In this document: piece after piece, positions 18,748-27,040 of the stretch
How the letters are laid out: each line of letters begins with the position of its first letter
Numbering within the stretch: the first letter of the stretch is position 1
Assembly: GCF_001423405.1 (NCBI RefSeq)
Contig: NZ_LMNS01000036.1
Span: 1-64,000, forward strand
DNA: 64,000 nt
Direction of reading: 5' to 3'
Origin: Methylobacterium sp. Leaf123
GTDB taxonomy: Bacteria; Pseudomonadota; Alphaproteobacteria; Rhizobiales; Beijerinckiaceae
Translations under genes and position numbers: made by a program
The notes under the pieces: generated by a model
The model's database searches: none
Seen by the model: only the letters and a program-made list of their open reading frames with translations
What the model was told of the DNA's origin: nothing

Positions 18748-19671
18748 TCACCCGGTGACGAGGTGCAGGGCCCGGTCGGCCGGCGCGATCCGCACCTGCC
18801 GGCCCCAGCCGAAGCCCAGAAAATCCTGCTCGATCCCATCGGCGAAGATCACGCCGCCCTCGTTCATCCGCGAGGTGACGACCAGCGGCGCGTCGGTGAG
18901 CTTGCCGGCCCGCAGCCGCGTGGCGGTGGCGACGCTCGGGAACGGCTCGCGCACCCAATAGCCCACCGCCCGCTCGTCGGGGGCGAGCGACAGGCCGAGC
19001 CGGGTCGCCTCACTGATCGAGCGGGCCCAGCCGGTCGCCCCGGTGCCGGAGGCGACGATGAGGCCGCTGGAAGACTGCTCCTCCGCCTCGATCTGCACTT
19101 CCCCTGCGGCCGCTCCCGATCGCGGCGCCTCGATCCGGTAGCGGGCGGATTGGTGGCTGCGGTGGCCCACGAAGATTTCGTTGAGAGCGAACAGGCGCTC
19201 GGTCCCGTCGATCACCGCCTGGACCATGGTGCGCCGCTCGATCGCCGCCGCGCCGGCGGCACTCGCCGGCAGCAGCCGGGGGAGCCGCTCGACGGGGTTG
19301 CGCGCCAGCACGCCGTCATAGAGGTCCGGCGCCGGGTTCACCCCGATCACCGGCTGCTCGCCCAGATACTTGGCGACGTTGGCGATCAGCCCGTCCTGCC
19401 CGACGGCAACGACCACGTCGTCCCCGGAAAACAGGAAGCGGTCGAGATCGGCCCGCCGCACCAGGGCCTGGCGCCACTCCCCCGGCACCGCGGCCCGCGC
19501 CTGCGCCAGCACCGCGTGGAAGCGTGCGTGGCGGGCCTCGACGGCGGGGAGACCCTGGCCGCGGCTCTCCAGGAAGAAGCGGGCCTGACCCCGCGTGGCG
19601 TGCCGGGCGATCAGCAACTCGTAATCGGTCTCGCGGGTGATGAAGACCGCCCGGGGGGTGAGCGCGGCCAT
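18748..19671 (-). CDS. Divergent NAD-kinase-like protein
   Basis: This 307-residue protein shows a diverged NAD kinase fold. VVVAVGQDGLIANV (GQDG at about 91-94) replaces the canonical GGDGT but keeps the Asp; PVIGVNPAP follows; LNEIFVG (Asn-Glu at about 164-165) matches the conserved NE motif; ASGTGATGW stands in for the TPTGSTAY-like loop. It may phosphorylate NAD(H) or another nucleotide, or bind it without catalysis. It starts 11 bases after the SPFH gene with a strong AAGGAGG, and forms one operon with SPFH and the NrtR-type regulator. A separate housekeeping nadK is not in this window. Confidence 0.75.
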   Translation of the reverse strand: MAALTPRAVFITRETDYELLIARHATRGQARFFLESRGQGLPAVEARHARFHAVLAQARAAVPGEWRQALVRRADLDRFLFSGDDVVVAVGQDGLIANVAKYLGEQPVIGVNPAPDLYDGVLARNPVERLPRLLPASAAGAAAIERRTMVQAVIDGTERLFALNEIFVGHRSHQSARYRIEAPRSGAAAGEVQIEAEEQSSSGLIVASGTGATGWARSISEATRLGLSLAPDERAVGYWVREPFPSVATATRLRAGKLTDAPLVVTSRMNEGGVIFADGIEQDFLGFGWGRQVRIAPADRALHLVTG

Positions 19672-19682
19672 GCGATCCTCCT

Positions 19683-20663
19683 TCAGCGGGCCGGGAGGCT
19701 GGCCGGCTTGCGGACCTCGCCGAGCAGGGTGGCGAGGAGGTCCGGCGTGACGTTGACATGCTCGATCGTGTCGAGCTTGCCCGCCAGCGCCTGGGCAGCG
19801 AGGCCGAGCAGGGTGCCCGGCGCCACGTCGCGGTAGATCGCGACGCGCGCCCGCTCGGCCTCGGTCCGCGCCCCCTCGACCATGCGGATGCGCTCGGCCT
19901 CGGCGCCGGCCTCGATCCCTTCCGCCTCCGCCCGCGCCTGCGCCCGGTTGCGGGCGTTCTGCGCTTCCTCCGCGATCAGCAGGCTCTCGCGCCGGGCCAG
20001 CTCGGTCTTGGTGGCGAGTTCGTTCTCGGCAATCGCCCGCTCCTTCTCCACCGCCAGCGCCCGGCGGGCGAAGGTGGCCTCGTCCGCCTTCTGCTGCAGC
20101 GCCTCGTAGGTCGGCGTCTGGAGCGCGCGCTCCAACTCGCTCGACGGAGCGAGGTTGGTGAGCCGCACCGAGACCACCGCAACGCCGATCTCGGCCAGCG
20201 ACGGATCGGCGGCCAGCGTCGCCTGAACCTGGCCGCGCAGGGCCTCCGGCCCGGCATCGAGCAGGGCGCGCACCGGTGCGCCGCCGAGGAATTGCAGCAC
20301 GGTCTGGTTGGCCAGCCCCGCGATGCGTGCCTCGATCCGCTCGACCGGCTCGCCCTGGAGCCGGCCGGTGCGCAGATCGAGGGAGAAATCGACGCGGGCG
20401 GCGAGCCGCTCGGGATCGGCGACGTGCCAGCCGATGCTGCCCTGCACCGCGACCGCCTGGAAATCCGCGCTGCGGCCGCGGACGAACAGCGTCATCTCGC
20501 GGTCGTCCATCGGCAACTCGCTGATGCTCGCGGTCTCCGGCCGGAACCAGAAGACGAGGCCGCGCCCGCTCTGGCGCGGGCGGCCGTTGCGGTAGCGGAT
20601 GACGTAGTGGCTGGCCTCGCTCCTGAGCTGGGAGAGAACGCCGAAGCGGCGGATCGTGGCCAT
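19683..20663 (-). CDS. SPFH/Band 7 domain protein
   Basis: This 326-residue protein has an SPFH (stomatin/prohibitin/flotillin/HflK) domain in roughly residues 20-200 (features VFWFRPETASISELPMDDREM, VQGSIGWHVADPERLA, and VRLTNLAPSSELERALQTPT). A long Ala/Glu/Arg coiled coil follows, of the kind that builds oligomeric rings. No clear N-terminal membrane segment is present, so membrane attachment would be peripheral. The start at 20663 lies one base after the stop of the regulator gene, with AAGGAGA at good spacing inside that gene. Its partners in the operon suggest a nucleotide-sensing membrane assembly; this is inference. Confidence 0.82.
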   Translation of the reverse strand: MATIRRFGVLSQLRSEASHYVIRYRNGRPRQSGRGLVFWFRPETASISELPMDDREMTLFVRGRSADFQAVAVQGSIGWHVADPERLAARVDFSLDLRTGRLQGEPVERIEARIAGLANQTVLQFLGGAPVRALLDAGPEALRGQVQATLAADPSLAEIGVAVVSVRLTNLAPSSELERALQTPTYEALQQKADEATFARRALAVEKERAIAENELATKTELARRESLLIAEEAQNARNRAQARAEAEGIEAGAEAERIRMVEGARTEAERARVAIYRDVAPGTLLGLAAQALAGKLDTIEHVNVTPDLLATLLGEVRKPASLPAR

Positions 20664-20664
20664 G

Positions 20665-21420
20665 TCAGTCTCCTTGAGCGGGGGTTTGCGAGGGGGTTCG
20701 GCCAAGGCGGTACAGCTCGGCGGGGCGATAGGAGGTGCCCGTCTCGAAGCGGCCGGTGGGGTCGAGCCAGCCGCGGTCGAGCATCCGGCGGCGGAAGGCG
20801 GGTTTGTTGAGGGTTGTGCCAAGGATCGCCTCGTGCACGTCCTGAAGCTGGCGCAGGGTGAACAGCTCGGGGAGCAGGGCGAAGCCGACCTCCGAATAGT
20901 CGAGCTTGCCCCGCAGACGCCGGATCGCCAGGGCGACGATCTCGGCGTGGTCGAAGGCGAGCGGCAGCGCCGCGCCATCGGCCGCGTGGACCGTCACGGA
21001 TCCCGCCTCCACGGAGGCCGCCGCGACCGTGCCGGGGAGCAAGGCCGGGGCCCGCGCCCGCGCCTCGGCGAAGGCCGCCTCGGTCAGGAGGGCGAGATAG
21101 GCGACGGTGATGATGCGCATGCGCGGATCGCGCTCCACCGCGCCGAAGGTGTAGAGCTGCTCCAGATGCGCCCGCGCCCCGCCCGCCTTCTCGCGCAGGA
21201 CGCGGGCGGCGGCGTCATCCAACGCCTCGTCGATTCCGACGAAGCCGCCGGGCAGCGCGTGGCGCCCCGCATGCGGGTGCCGGTCGCGCTTCAGCAGCAG
21301 GATGGTCGGGCGACCGCCGGAGAGACCCAGTAGCACCAGATCGACGGCCACGGCGGGCCGGGCGTAGTCGGCGGGATCGTAGCGCGCCAGGAAGGCGGCC
21401 TCGGACTCGGCTTGGCTCAT
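20665..21420 (-). CDS. NrtR-type Nudix-domain transcriptional regulator
   Basis: This 251-residue protein has an N-terminal Nudix domain with box G59-x5-E65-x7-R73-V-L-R-E77-K. Two of the catalytic glutamates of the REUXEE core are replaced by Val and Lys, which points to ligand binding rather than hydrolysis. The C-terminal part (LDYSEVGFALLPELFTLRQL, VHEAILGTTLNKPAFRRRML) is the winged-helix region of NrtR regulators, which repress NAD-metabolism genes and respond to ADP-ribose-type ligands. The ATG at 21420 is just downstream of a double palindrome. It heads an operon with SPFH and NAD-kinase-like genes and is probably autoregulated. Confidence 0.85.
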   Translation of the reverse strand: MSQAESEAAFLARYDPADYARPAVAVDLVLLGLSGGRPTILLLKRDRHPHAGRHALPGGFVGIDEALDDAAARVLREKAGGARAHLEQLYTFGAVERDPRMRIITVAYLALLTEAAFAEARARAPALLPGTVAAASVEAGSVTVHAADGAALPLAFDHAEIVALAIRRLRGKLDYSEVGFALLPELFTLRQLQDVHEAILGTTLNKPAFRRRMLDRGWLDPTGRFETGTSYRPAELYRLGRTPSQTPAQGD

Positions 21421-21441
21421 GGGATCTCGCTCGATCCATCT

Positions 21442-21482
21442 TATATCCAACTAACGTATTAGTTATGCGCCAGATGGATATA
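21442..21482. promoter_or_regulatory. Nested palindromic operator upstream of the NrtR-type gene
   Basis: Outer arms TATATCCA (21442-21449) and TGGATATA (21475-21482) are perfect inverted repeats. Inside lies AACTAA-CGTA-TTAGTT (21449-21464). The block is A+T-rich and ends 21 bases before the regulator start codon, a normal place for an autoregulatory operator. Binding by the NrtR-type protein is inferred from position. Confidence 0.6.
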
Positions 21483-21677
21483 TGTCAACGCGGCAAACGA
21501 ATTGTGGGCGCGTCGGCTCCGGCCCCGTCGATCGCGACGGCGCGCTCGGCGGCGCACACCAGCATGCCTCGAACGTCGTGACGCGCTGCAACCAAGCGGC
21601 GGTTCGGACCGTTCTGTGGGTCCGCAACAAGCTCGAGCGCCCCAGGCGCCGCCAACACAAGAAACGGAGACCCCGCC

Positions 21678-22295
21678 ATGAAGACGAACCTCCTGCGCCT
21701 CACCGCCGCCACCGGCCTGCTGACCCTGATGACCGGCCTTGCCGCGGCCCAGAACCCCGATCTGACCAAGAACCCGGAGAATACCGGCCGCGCCCCGACC
21801 GCGACGGAAGCCACCAAGTCCAACAGCGACCTCAAGGAGTGGCAGATCGCCAAGTCGGCCAAGATCAGCCTCGCGCAGGCCATCGCCACCGCCGAGGGCA
21901 AGGCCGAAGGCGAGGAGAAGGGCGGCAAGGCGATCGACGCCGATTTCGAGAAGGCCGACAGCAAGAACCCGGCGCACTTTTCGATCAAGGTCGTGTACCC
22001 GAGCGGCAAGCTCGTCGAGCACGGCGTCAATGCCGACACGGGCGATCTCTACAAGAGCGAGAACCAGCCCTTCGAGCGCTACTTCACCCGTCTGAAGGCG
22101 AGCGACTTCCAGAACGCCAAGGTCTCGCTGAAGGACGCGATCGCGCTCGCCGAGAAGAAGGCCCCCGGCAGCAAGGCCTACGAGGCCGAGGTCGAGCGCG
22201 AGGGCAACGCGGTCGAGTACGAAATCAAGCTGGCGCTCATCGACCGCGAGCAGGAGGTTAAGGTCGGCCCGGACGGCACGGTGAAGAACGACTGA
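21678..22295 (+). CDS. Secreted protein with two PepSY domains
   Basis: This 205-residue protein has a signal peptide (cleavage after GLAAA-Q). Two PepSY-like repeats follow: one around ISLAQAIATAEGKAEG... with FSIKVVYPSGKLVEHGVNADTGDL, and a second around VSLKDAIALAEKKAPGSKAY with EYEIKLALIDREQEVKVGPDG. PepSY domains act as peptidase-propeptide-like inhibitors or regulators in the periplasm. The mature protein is rich in Lys and Glu. AACGGAGA precedes the ATG. A hairpin 50 bases downstream probably ends the transcript. Confidence 0.8.
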   Translation: MKTNLLRLTAATGLLTLMTGLAAAQNPDLTKNPENTGRAPTATEATKSNSDLKEWQIAKSAKISLAQAIATAEGKAEGEEKGGKAIDADFEKADSKNPAHFSIKVVYPSGKLVEHGVNADTGDLYKSENQPFERYFTRLKASDFQNAKVSLKDAIALAEKKAPGSKAYEAEVEREGNAVEYEIKLALIDREQEVKVGPDGTVKND

Positions 22296-22344
22296 TCCCG
22301 CTTAGTAGCCCCCTCCTCAGGAGAGGCGGCCAAGCGAAAGTCGC

Positions 22345-22386
22345 GAAGGGCCGGCCGGGAACCGTAGGGAACCCGGACGGCCCTTC
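22345..22386 (+). terminator. Hairpin after the PepSY gene
   Basis: GAAGGGCCG (22345-22353) and CGGCCCTTC (22378-22386) are perfect 9-bp arms enclosing an inner GGGAACC/GGGAACCC motif. No U-run follows, as is common in this genome. Confidence 0.5.
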
Positions 22387-22573
22387 ATCGACACGCCGCG
22401 CGGGATAGCCGCTTTAGCGGAGCGTCCCGACCATCGTGATCGCCGGCATCCGGGAACGGGTGCCGGCGAACGCTTTTAAAGGGGGTGCGTGAGGCGCCGC
22501 CATCGCGCACCAGCCGAGCGTGACAGCCTGAGTTGGTCCCTTCGGCGCAAAGCCGGCTCCTCGTTTTTGGCTT

Positions 22574-22606
22574 CATCCCGAAAGCCGGTGACCACCTTTC
22601 GGGACG
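22574..22606. repeat. Dispersed hairpin repeat, family 3
   Basis: TCCCGAAAG (22576-22584) and CTTTCGGGA (22596-22604) enclose CCGGTGACCAC. It matches the hairpins at 4121-4155, 47627-47671 and 59787-59832 and lies just downstream of the convergent small secreted-protein gene. Confidence 0.55.
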
Positions 22607-22622
22607 GCGCGCTCCGCTCCGG

Positions 22623-22898
22623 CTAACGGGCTTCGTGGCCCTTGCCGCTGGCGCCGGGCGAGGAGCCGGAGCCGGCATCGTTGGCGCCCGTGCTGTTGGA
22701 CGTACCGGACCGGCTCTTGTCCCCCGAAGTCGGGCCGCTGCCGGCCGCGCCCGGTGAAGCGCCGGAACCGGCATCGTTCGGCCCCGTGCTGTTGGCCGTG
22801 CCGGAGCGGCTGGTGCCGGACGCCCCCGTGCCTTCGGCGGCGAAGGCGGCGGGCGCGAGCAGGAGGGTGCTGGCGAGGGCGAAGGTCAGAGCCTTCAT
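22623..22898 (-). CDS. Small secreted protein with an internal Ser/Gly/Thr repeat
   Basis: This 91-residue protein begins with a signal peptide (MKALTFALASTLLLAPAAFAA). The mature part consists of two near-identical low-complexity units, SRSGTANSTGPNDAGSGASPG and SRSGTSNSTGANDAGSGSSPG. The second ends in GASGKGHEAR. It has no cysteines and would be disordered. The start ATG at 22898 is preceded by GGGAGATT. Function is unknown; similar Gly/Ser/Asn repeat peptides are common in Methylobacterium. Confidence 0.7.
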   Translation of the reverse strand: MKALTFALASTLLLAPAAFAAEGTGASGTSRSGTANSTGPNDAGSGASPGAAGSGPTSGDKSRSGTSNSTGANDAGSGSSPGASGKGHEAR

Positions 22899-23261
22899 GG
22901 CGAATCTCCCTGTTCTTGATGTGATGGACCCTGGGAAAACCGGCGCTCCGGGACGCTGTTCCGCCCTGCCCCCTTCGCCCCACCGCCTCGCATCGCGGCA
23001 CAGCGGCGGATCATGCGCCGCCGAAGCCATCCGAAGCCCGCATCCCGAGTGCCCAGCCCCGGCGAAGATCGCATCCTTGTGATGGATGACATCGGAACGG
23101 CGATGCGCGCGGGCGCTTGAGCGGCGGCGGATCGGCTGCGATGCGCGAGACCGTCGGGGCTTGGTCTCGCAGAGGCCCTGCGCGATCCTGCCCCGAGCCG
23201 CAGCGGCGCCCCGCCGCTTCCGAATCGCGTGATTCTCCCCACAGAAGGAAGCCCGACGCCG
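22899..23261. other. Divergent intergenic stretch
   Basis: This stretch lies between the small secreted-protein gene and the ArsB-type permease. It carries the promoters of both. I see no further gene, repeat or recognisable operator. Confidence 0.4.
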
Positions 23262-24530
23262 ATGGGTGCGCTCATCCCGAACCCGAACGTGGCGACCTGG
23301 GGGATCGCCGCGCTGGCGACGCTTGGCGTGATCCTGCGCCCGTTCTCCTGGCCGGAGGCGGTCTGGGCGGTGGCCGGCGCGGGGCTCCTCATCGTCCTCG
23401 GCCTGATCCCCTGGCAGACCGCCCTAACGGGCGCGGCCAAGGGCGCCGACGTCTACCTCTTCCTCGTCGGGATGATGCTGCTCTCCGAGATCGCCCGGAA
23501 GCAAGGCTTGTTCGATTGGCTCGCCGCCCACGCGGTGCGGGCCGCGAAGGGGTCGGCGACGCGGCTGTTCGCGCTCGTCTATGTCGTCGGCACGGTGGTC
23601 ACGGTCTTCCTCTCCAACGATGCCTGCGCGGTGGTGCTGACGCCCGCCGTCTTCGCCGCGACGCGGGCCGCCGGGGTGAAGCAGCCCCTGCCCTACCTGT
23701 TCATCTGCGCCTTCATCGCCAACGCGGCGAGCTTCGTGCTGCCGATCTCGAACCCGGCCAACCTCGTCGTCTTCGCCGAGCACATGCCGCCGCTCGGCCG
23801 CTGGCTGGCGACCTTCACCCTGCCCTCCCTCCTCGCCATCGTCGCGACCTATCTCGTCCTGCGCCTGACCCAGAACGCACGGCTGAAGGCCGAGACGGTC
23901 GCGACCGACGTCGCGATCCCACGGCTCGGGCTCGGCGGCACAATCGCGGCCGGGGGCATCGTCGCCACCGGCGCGGCCCTGATCGGCGCCTCGGCCGCCG
24001 GGATCGAACTCGGCCTGCCGACCTTCATCGCCGGGCTCGCCACCACCCTGGTCGTGCTGGCGATCAACCGGGGCGGGCTGGTCACGGTCGCCCGGGACGT
24101 CTCCTGGGGCGTGCTGCCGCTGGTGGCCGGGCTCTTCGTCCTCGTCGAGTCCCTGGAGAAGACCGGCCTCCTCACGCGGCTCGCCGACCTCTTGGGGGCC
24201 GCCGCGCAGGGCGATCCCGCCGCGACTGCCTGGGCCGGCGGCGCGCTCGTCGCCCTCAGTTCGAACCTCGTGAACAACCTGCCCGCGGGCCTGCTGGCGG
24301 GCGCCGCGGTGCAGGCCGCCCATGTGCCGGAGACGGTGGCGGGGGCGATCCTGATCGGCGTCGATCTCGGGCCGAACCTCTCGGTCACGGGCTCGCTCGC
24401 CACGATCCTCTGGCTCACCGCGATCCGCCGCGAGGGCCAGAATGTCTCCGCCTGGGCGTTCCTGAAGCTCGGCGCCCTCGTCATGCCGCCGGCGCTGGCG
24501 CTGGCGCTGGCGGCCCTGATCCTCGCCTGA
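23262..24530 (+). CDS. ArsB/ion-transporter-superfamily membrane permease
   Basis: This 422-residue protein has about eleven hydrophobic segments. It contains the ArsB-type motifs FLVGMMLLSEIARKQGLFD, FLSNDACAVVLTP and FVLPISNPANLVVF in the first half, with a matching SSNLVNNLPAGLLAG and GVDLGPNLSVTGSLATILW in the second. The inverted NP/NN pseudo-repeats are typical of arsenite/anion exporters of the IT superfamily. No arsenic regulator or reductase gene is adjacent, so the true substrate may be another anion. I chose ATG 23262; a GTG at 23229 would add 11 residues. Confidence 0.82.
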   Translation: MGALIPNPNVATWGIAALATLGVILRPFSWPEAVWAVAGAGLLIVLGLIPWQTALTGAAKGADVYLFLVGMMLLSEIARKQGLFDWLAAHAVRAAKGSATRLFALVYVVGTVVTVFLSNDACAVVLTPAVFAATRAAGVKQPLPYLFICAFIANAASFVLPISNPANLVVFAEHMPPLGRWLATFTLPSLLAIVATYLVLRLTQNARLKAETVATDVAIPRLGLGGTIAAGGIVATGAALIGASAAGIELGLPTFIAGLATTLVVLAINRGGLVTVARDVSWGVLPLVAGLFVLVESLEKTGLLTRLADLLGAAAQGDPAATAWAGGALVALSSNLVNNLPAGLLAGAAVQAAHVPETVAGAILIGVDLGPNLSVTGSLATILWLTAIRREGQNVSAWAFLKLGALVMPPALALALAALILA

Positions 24531-24564
24531 TCCCAACTCCTCGCCGATCCGGAGGCCGACCCGC

Positions 24565-25506
24565 GTGAATGCCGCCCTGCTCTACCCCTTCATCATCGTG
24601 GCGGGCGCGCTCCAGGCGCTCGGCAACTCCATGAACGCGCAATTGCGCGGGCACCTCGTCAACCCGTTCCTGGCCGCGGCGGTCTCGTTCCTGCCGATCG
24701 TCTTCGTCTTCGCGACGCTGTTCCTCGTGATGCCGACGCCGCTGCCGAGCCTCGACACGCTCGCGGGCATGCCGTGGTACGCACCGCTCGGCGGCGTGGC
24801 CGGCGCGGTGGCGGTGTTCGGGGGCCTCGCCTTCGTCGACAAGGTCGGCGCCGGCCCCTTCAACGGCCTGACGCTGACGGCCAACATCCTGACCTCGCTG
24901 GCGATGGATTCGCTGGGCCTGTTCGGGCTGCCAGGCGGTGGGTTCAAGCCGATGCCCTGGCTCGGCGGCCTGCTCATGGCGGTCGGCGTGACCTTCATCG
25001 CCCGCGTCACCCCCGGCACAGGCGCCGGACAGGACGGGACCCAGGAGACCGGCCACGGCCTCAACCCGCGGCTGCTCTATCCCTTCATCGTGGTCGCGGG
25101 CGCCCTGCAGGCGATCGGCGTGGTCTGGAACGCGCAGTTGCGCGGAGCCCTGATCAATCCGTGGCTCGCCGCCCTGGTCTCGTTCCTGCCGGTGGTGTTC
25201 GTCTTCGTGCTGGTCTTCCTGCTGCGGCCCAAGCCCCTGCCCCAGCGCGCCGACATCGAGGGGGTGCGTTGGTGGATGCCGCTGGCCGGCCTCACCGGCG
25301 CCGTGGCGGTGTTCGCCGGCCTGCTCTTCGTCGACAAGGTCGGCGCGGGCGCCTTCAACGGCCTCCTGATCACCGCCAACCTGCTGACCTCGGTGGCGCT
25401 CGACCATTTCGGCTGGGTCGGCATGAAGCGGGTGCGGGCCGGCGCCTCGCGGCTGGGTGGGGCCGCCCTGATGGTGGCCGGCATCGTCCTCATCTCGCTG
25501 TTCTGA
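24565..25506 (+). CDS. DUF606/YdcZ-type DMT-superfamily transporter, tandem fusion
   Basis: This 313-residue protein consists of two homologous halves of about 150 residues, each with five hydrophobic segments. Matching signatures are LLYPFIIVAGALQALGNSMN versus LLYPFIVVAGALQAIGVVWN, and FVDKVGAGPFNGLTLTANIL versus FVDKVGAGAFNGLLITANLL. DUF606 members are usually single half-size units, so this is a fused duplication. A short linker with TGAGQDGTQETGHG joins the halves. The GTG start at 24565 has GGAGG about 9 bases upstream. It follows the permease gene by 34 bases and may share its transcript. The substrate is unknown. Confidence 0.85.
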   Translation: MNAALLYPFIIVAGALQALGNSMNAQLRGHLVNPFLAAAVSFLPIVFVFATLFLVMPTPLPSLDTLAGMPWYAPLGGVAGAVAVFGGLAFVDKVGAGPFNGLTLTANILTSLAMDSLGLFGLPGGGFKPMPWLGGLLMAVGVTFIARVTPGTGAGQDGTQETGHGLNPRLLYPFIVVAGALQAIGVVWNAQLRGALINPWLAALVSFLPVVFVFVLVFLLRPKPLPQRADIEGVRWWMPLAGLTGAVAVFAGLLFVDKVGAGAFNGLLITANLLTSVALDHFGWVGMKRVRAGASRLGGAALMVAGIVLISLF

Positions 25507-25557
25507 GGGCCGAGGCCGGCCCGCCTCACGGGCAGGGCCGGGGCCGGCCCATCGGCG

Positions 25558-26322
25558 TCAATGCGCGAGGATCTTGGACAGAAACTGCTGGGCGCGCTCG
25601 CTGCGGGGCCGATCGAAGAAGGCGTCCTTCGCCACATCCTCGACGATCTCGCCGCGATCCATGAACACCACCCGGTCGGCCACCTTGCGGGCGAACCCCA
25701 TCTCGTGGGTCACGACCATCATGGTCATGCCGTCGCGGGCCAGTTCCACCATCACGTCGAGCACCTCGCCGACCATCTCCGGATCGAGCGCCGAGGTCGG
25801 CTCGTCGAACAGCATCACCACCGGGTCCATGGCGAGCGCGCGGGCGATCGCCACCCGCTGCTGCTGCCCGCCCGAGAGCTGGCCGGGATGTTTGTGTGCG
25901 TGCGCCGAGAGGCCGACGCGGGCCAGCAGGTCGAGGCCGCGCCGGGCCGCCTCGGCCTTCGAGCGCCCCAGCACCTTGCGCGGGGCGAGGGTGAGGTTGT
26001 CGAGGACGCTCAGATGCGGGAACAGCTCGAAATGCTGGAACACCATGCCGACCCGCGCGCGCAGCCGCGGCAGGTTGGTGGCCTTGTCCCGCACCCGCGT
26101 GCCGTCGACGGTGATCTGCCCCTCCTGAAACGGCTCCAGGGCGTTGACGCATTTCAGCAGCGTCGACTTGCCCGAGCCCGAGGGGCCGCAGACCACCACC
26201 ACCTCGCCGCGGGTCACGGCGGTGGAGCAGCCGGCCAGGACGCGGACCTCGCCGTACCACTTCGACACCGCCTCAATGGCGATCATCGGCCCGCCCGTGG
26301 CGGCCGGCTGCGGCGCGGTCAT
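25558..26322 (-). CDS. Polar amino-acid ABC transporter, ATP-binding protein
   Basis: This 254-residue ATPase energises uptake of a polar amino acid, probably glutamate/aspartate. It has Walker A CGPSGSGKST, the Q-loop MVFQHFELFPHLSVLDNL (typical of GlnQ/GltL), signature LSGGQQQRVAIARALAM, Walker B VMLFDEPTSALDPEMV and switch VVTHEMGFARKVADRVVFMD. It ends the four-gene operon running leftward from the binding-protein gene. Confidence 0.93.
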   Translation of the reverse strand: MTAPQPAATGGPMIAIEAVSKWYGEVRVLAGCSTAVTRGEVVVVCGPSGSGKSTLLKCVNALEPFQEGQITVDGTRVRDKATNLPRLRARVGMVFQHFELFPHLSVLDNLTLAPRKVLGRSKAEAARRGLDLLARVGLSAHAHKHPGQLSGGQQQRVAIARALAMDPVVMLFDEPTSALDPEMVGEVLDVMVELARDGMTMMVVTHEMGFARKVADRVVFMDRGEIVEDVAKDAFFDRPRSERAQQFLSKILAH

Positions 26323-26347
26323 CGGCCCACCCTCATCCTGTTATCCA

Positions 26348-27040
26348 TCACCGGGCGATCGCCGTACGGGCCTGGAGCCGGCGCACCAGCAGCGAGGCCG
26401 CGAAGCAGACGGCGAAGTAGACGAGTGCGGCGAACAGGTACATCTCCACGAGCCGCCCGTCGCGCTGCGCCACCTTGGAGGCGGCGCCGAGGAAATCGGT
26501 GAGCGAGAGCACGTAGACGAGCGAGGTGTCCTGAAAGAGCACGATCGTCTGGGTCAGCAGCAGCGGCACCATGTTGCGGAGCGCCTGGGGCAGCACCACG
26601 AGCCGCATGACCTGCGCGTAGCTCATCCCGAGCGCCCGGGCCGCCGCGCTCTGGCCCTTCGGGATCGATTGGATGCCGGCCCGCACGATCTCGGAAAAGT
26701 AGGCCGCCTCGAACAGGGTGAAGGTGACGAGCGCGCTGGCGAACGCCCCGACCCGGATCGGCGTGTCCGCGCCGATCGCCCAGGCGCCGAGATAGGGCAC
26801 GAGGAAGTAGAACCAGAAGATCACCAGCACGAGCGGCAGGGAGCGCATCAGCTCGACATAGAGCTTGGCCGCATGCGTCAGGCCCGGCACGCCCGAGAGC
26901 CGCAGCAGCGCCAGCCCGGTGCCGAGCACGATGCCGCCGCTCGCCGCGAGCGCGGTGAGGGTCAGGGTGAACACCATCCCCTCGCCGAACAGGTAGGGCA
27001 GCGAATCGGCGACGACGGAGAGGTCGAGACCGGCCAGCAT
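26348..27040 (-). CDS. Polar amino-acid ABC transporter permease (second subunit)
   Basis: This 230-residue membrane protein is of the HisM/GltK type. It contains YVELMRSLPLVLVIFWFYF and the EAA loop EIVRAGIQSIPKGQSAAARALG followed by QALRNMVPLL. About five hydrophobic segments are visible. Its ATG at 27040 shares one base with the stop of the upstream permease gene (TGATG), so the two subunits are co-translated, as expected for a heterodimeric channel. Confidence 0.92.
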   Translation of the reverse strand: MLAGLDLSVVADSLPYLFGEGMVFTLTLTALAASGGIVLGTGLALLRLSGVPGLTHAAKLYVELMRSLPLVLVIFWFYFLVPYLGAWAIGADTPIRVGAFASALVTFTLFEAAYFSEIVRAGIQSIPKGQSAAARALGMSYAQVMRLVVLPQALRNMVPLLLTQTIVLFQDTSLVYVLSLTDFLGAASKVAQRDGRLVEMYLFAALVYFAVCFAASLLVRRLQARTAIAR

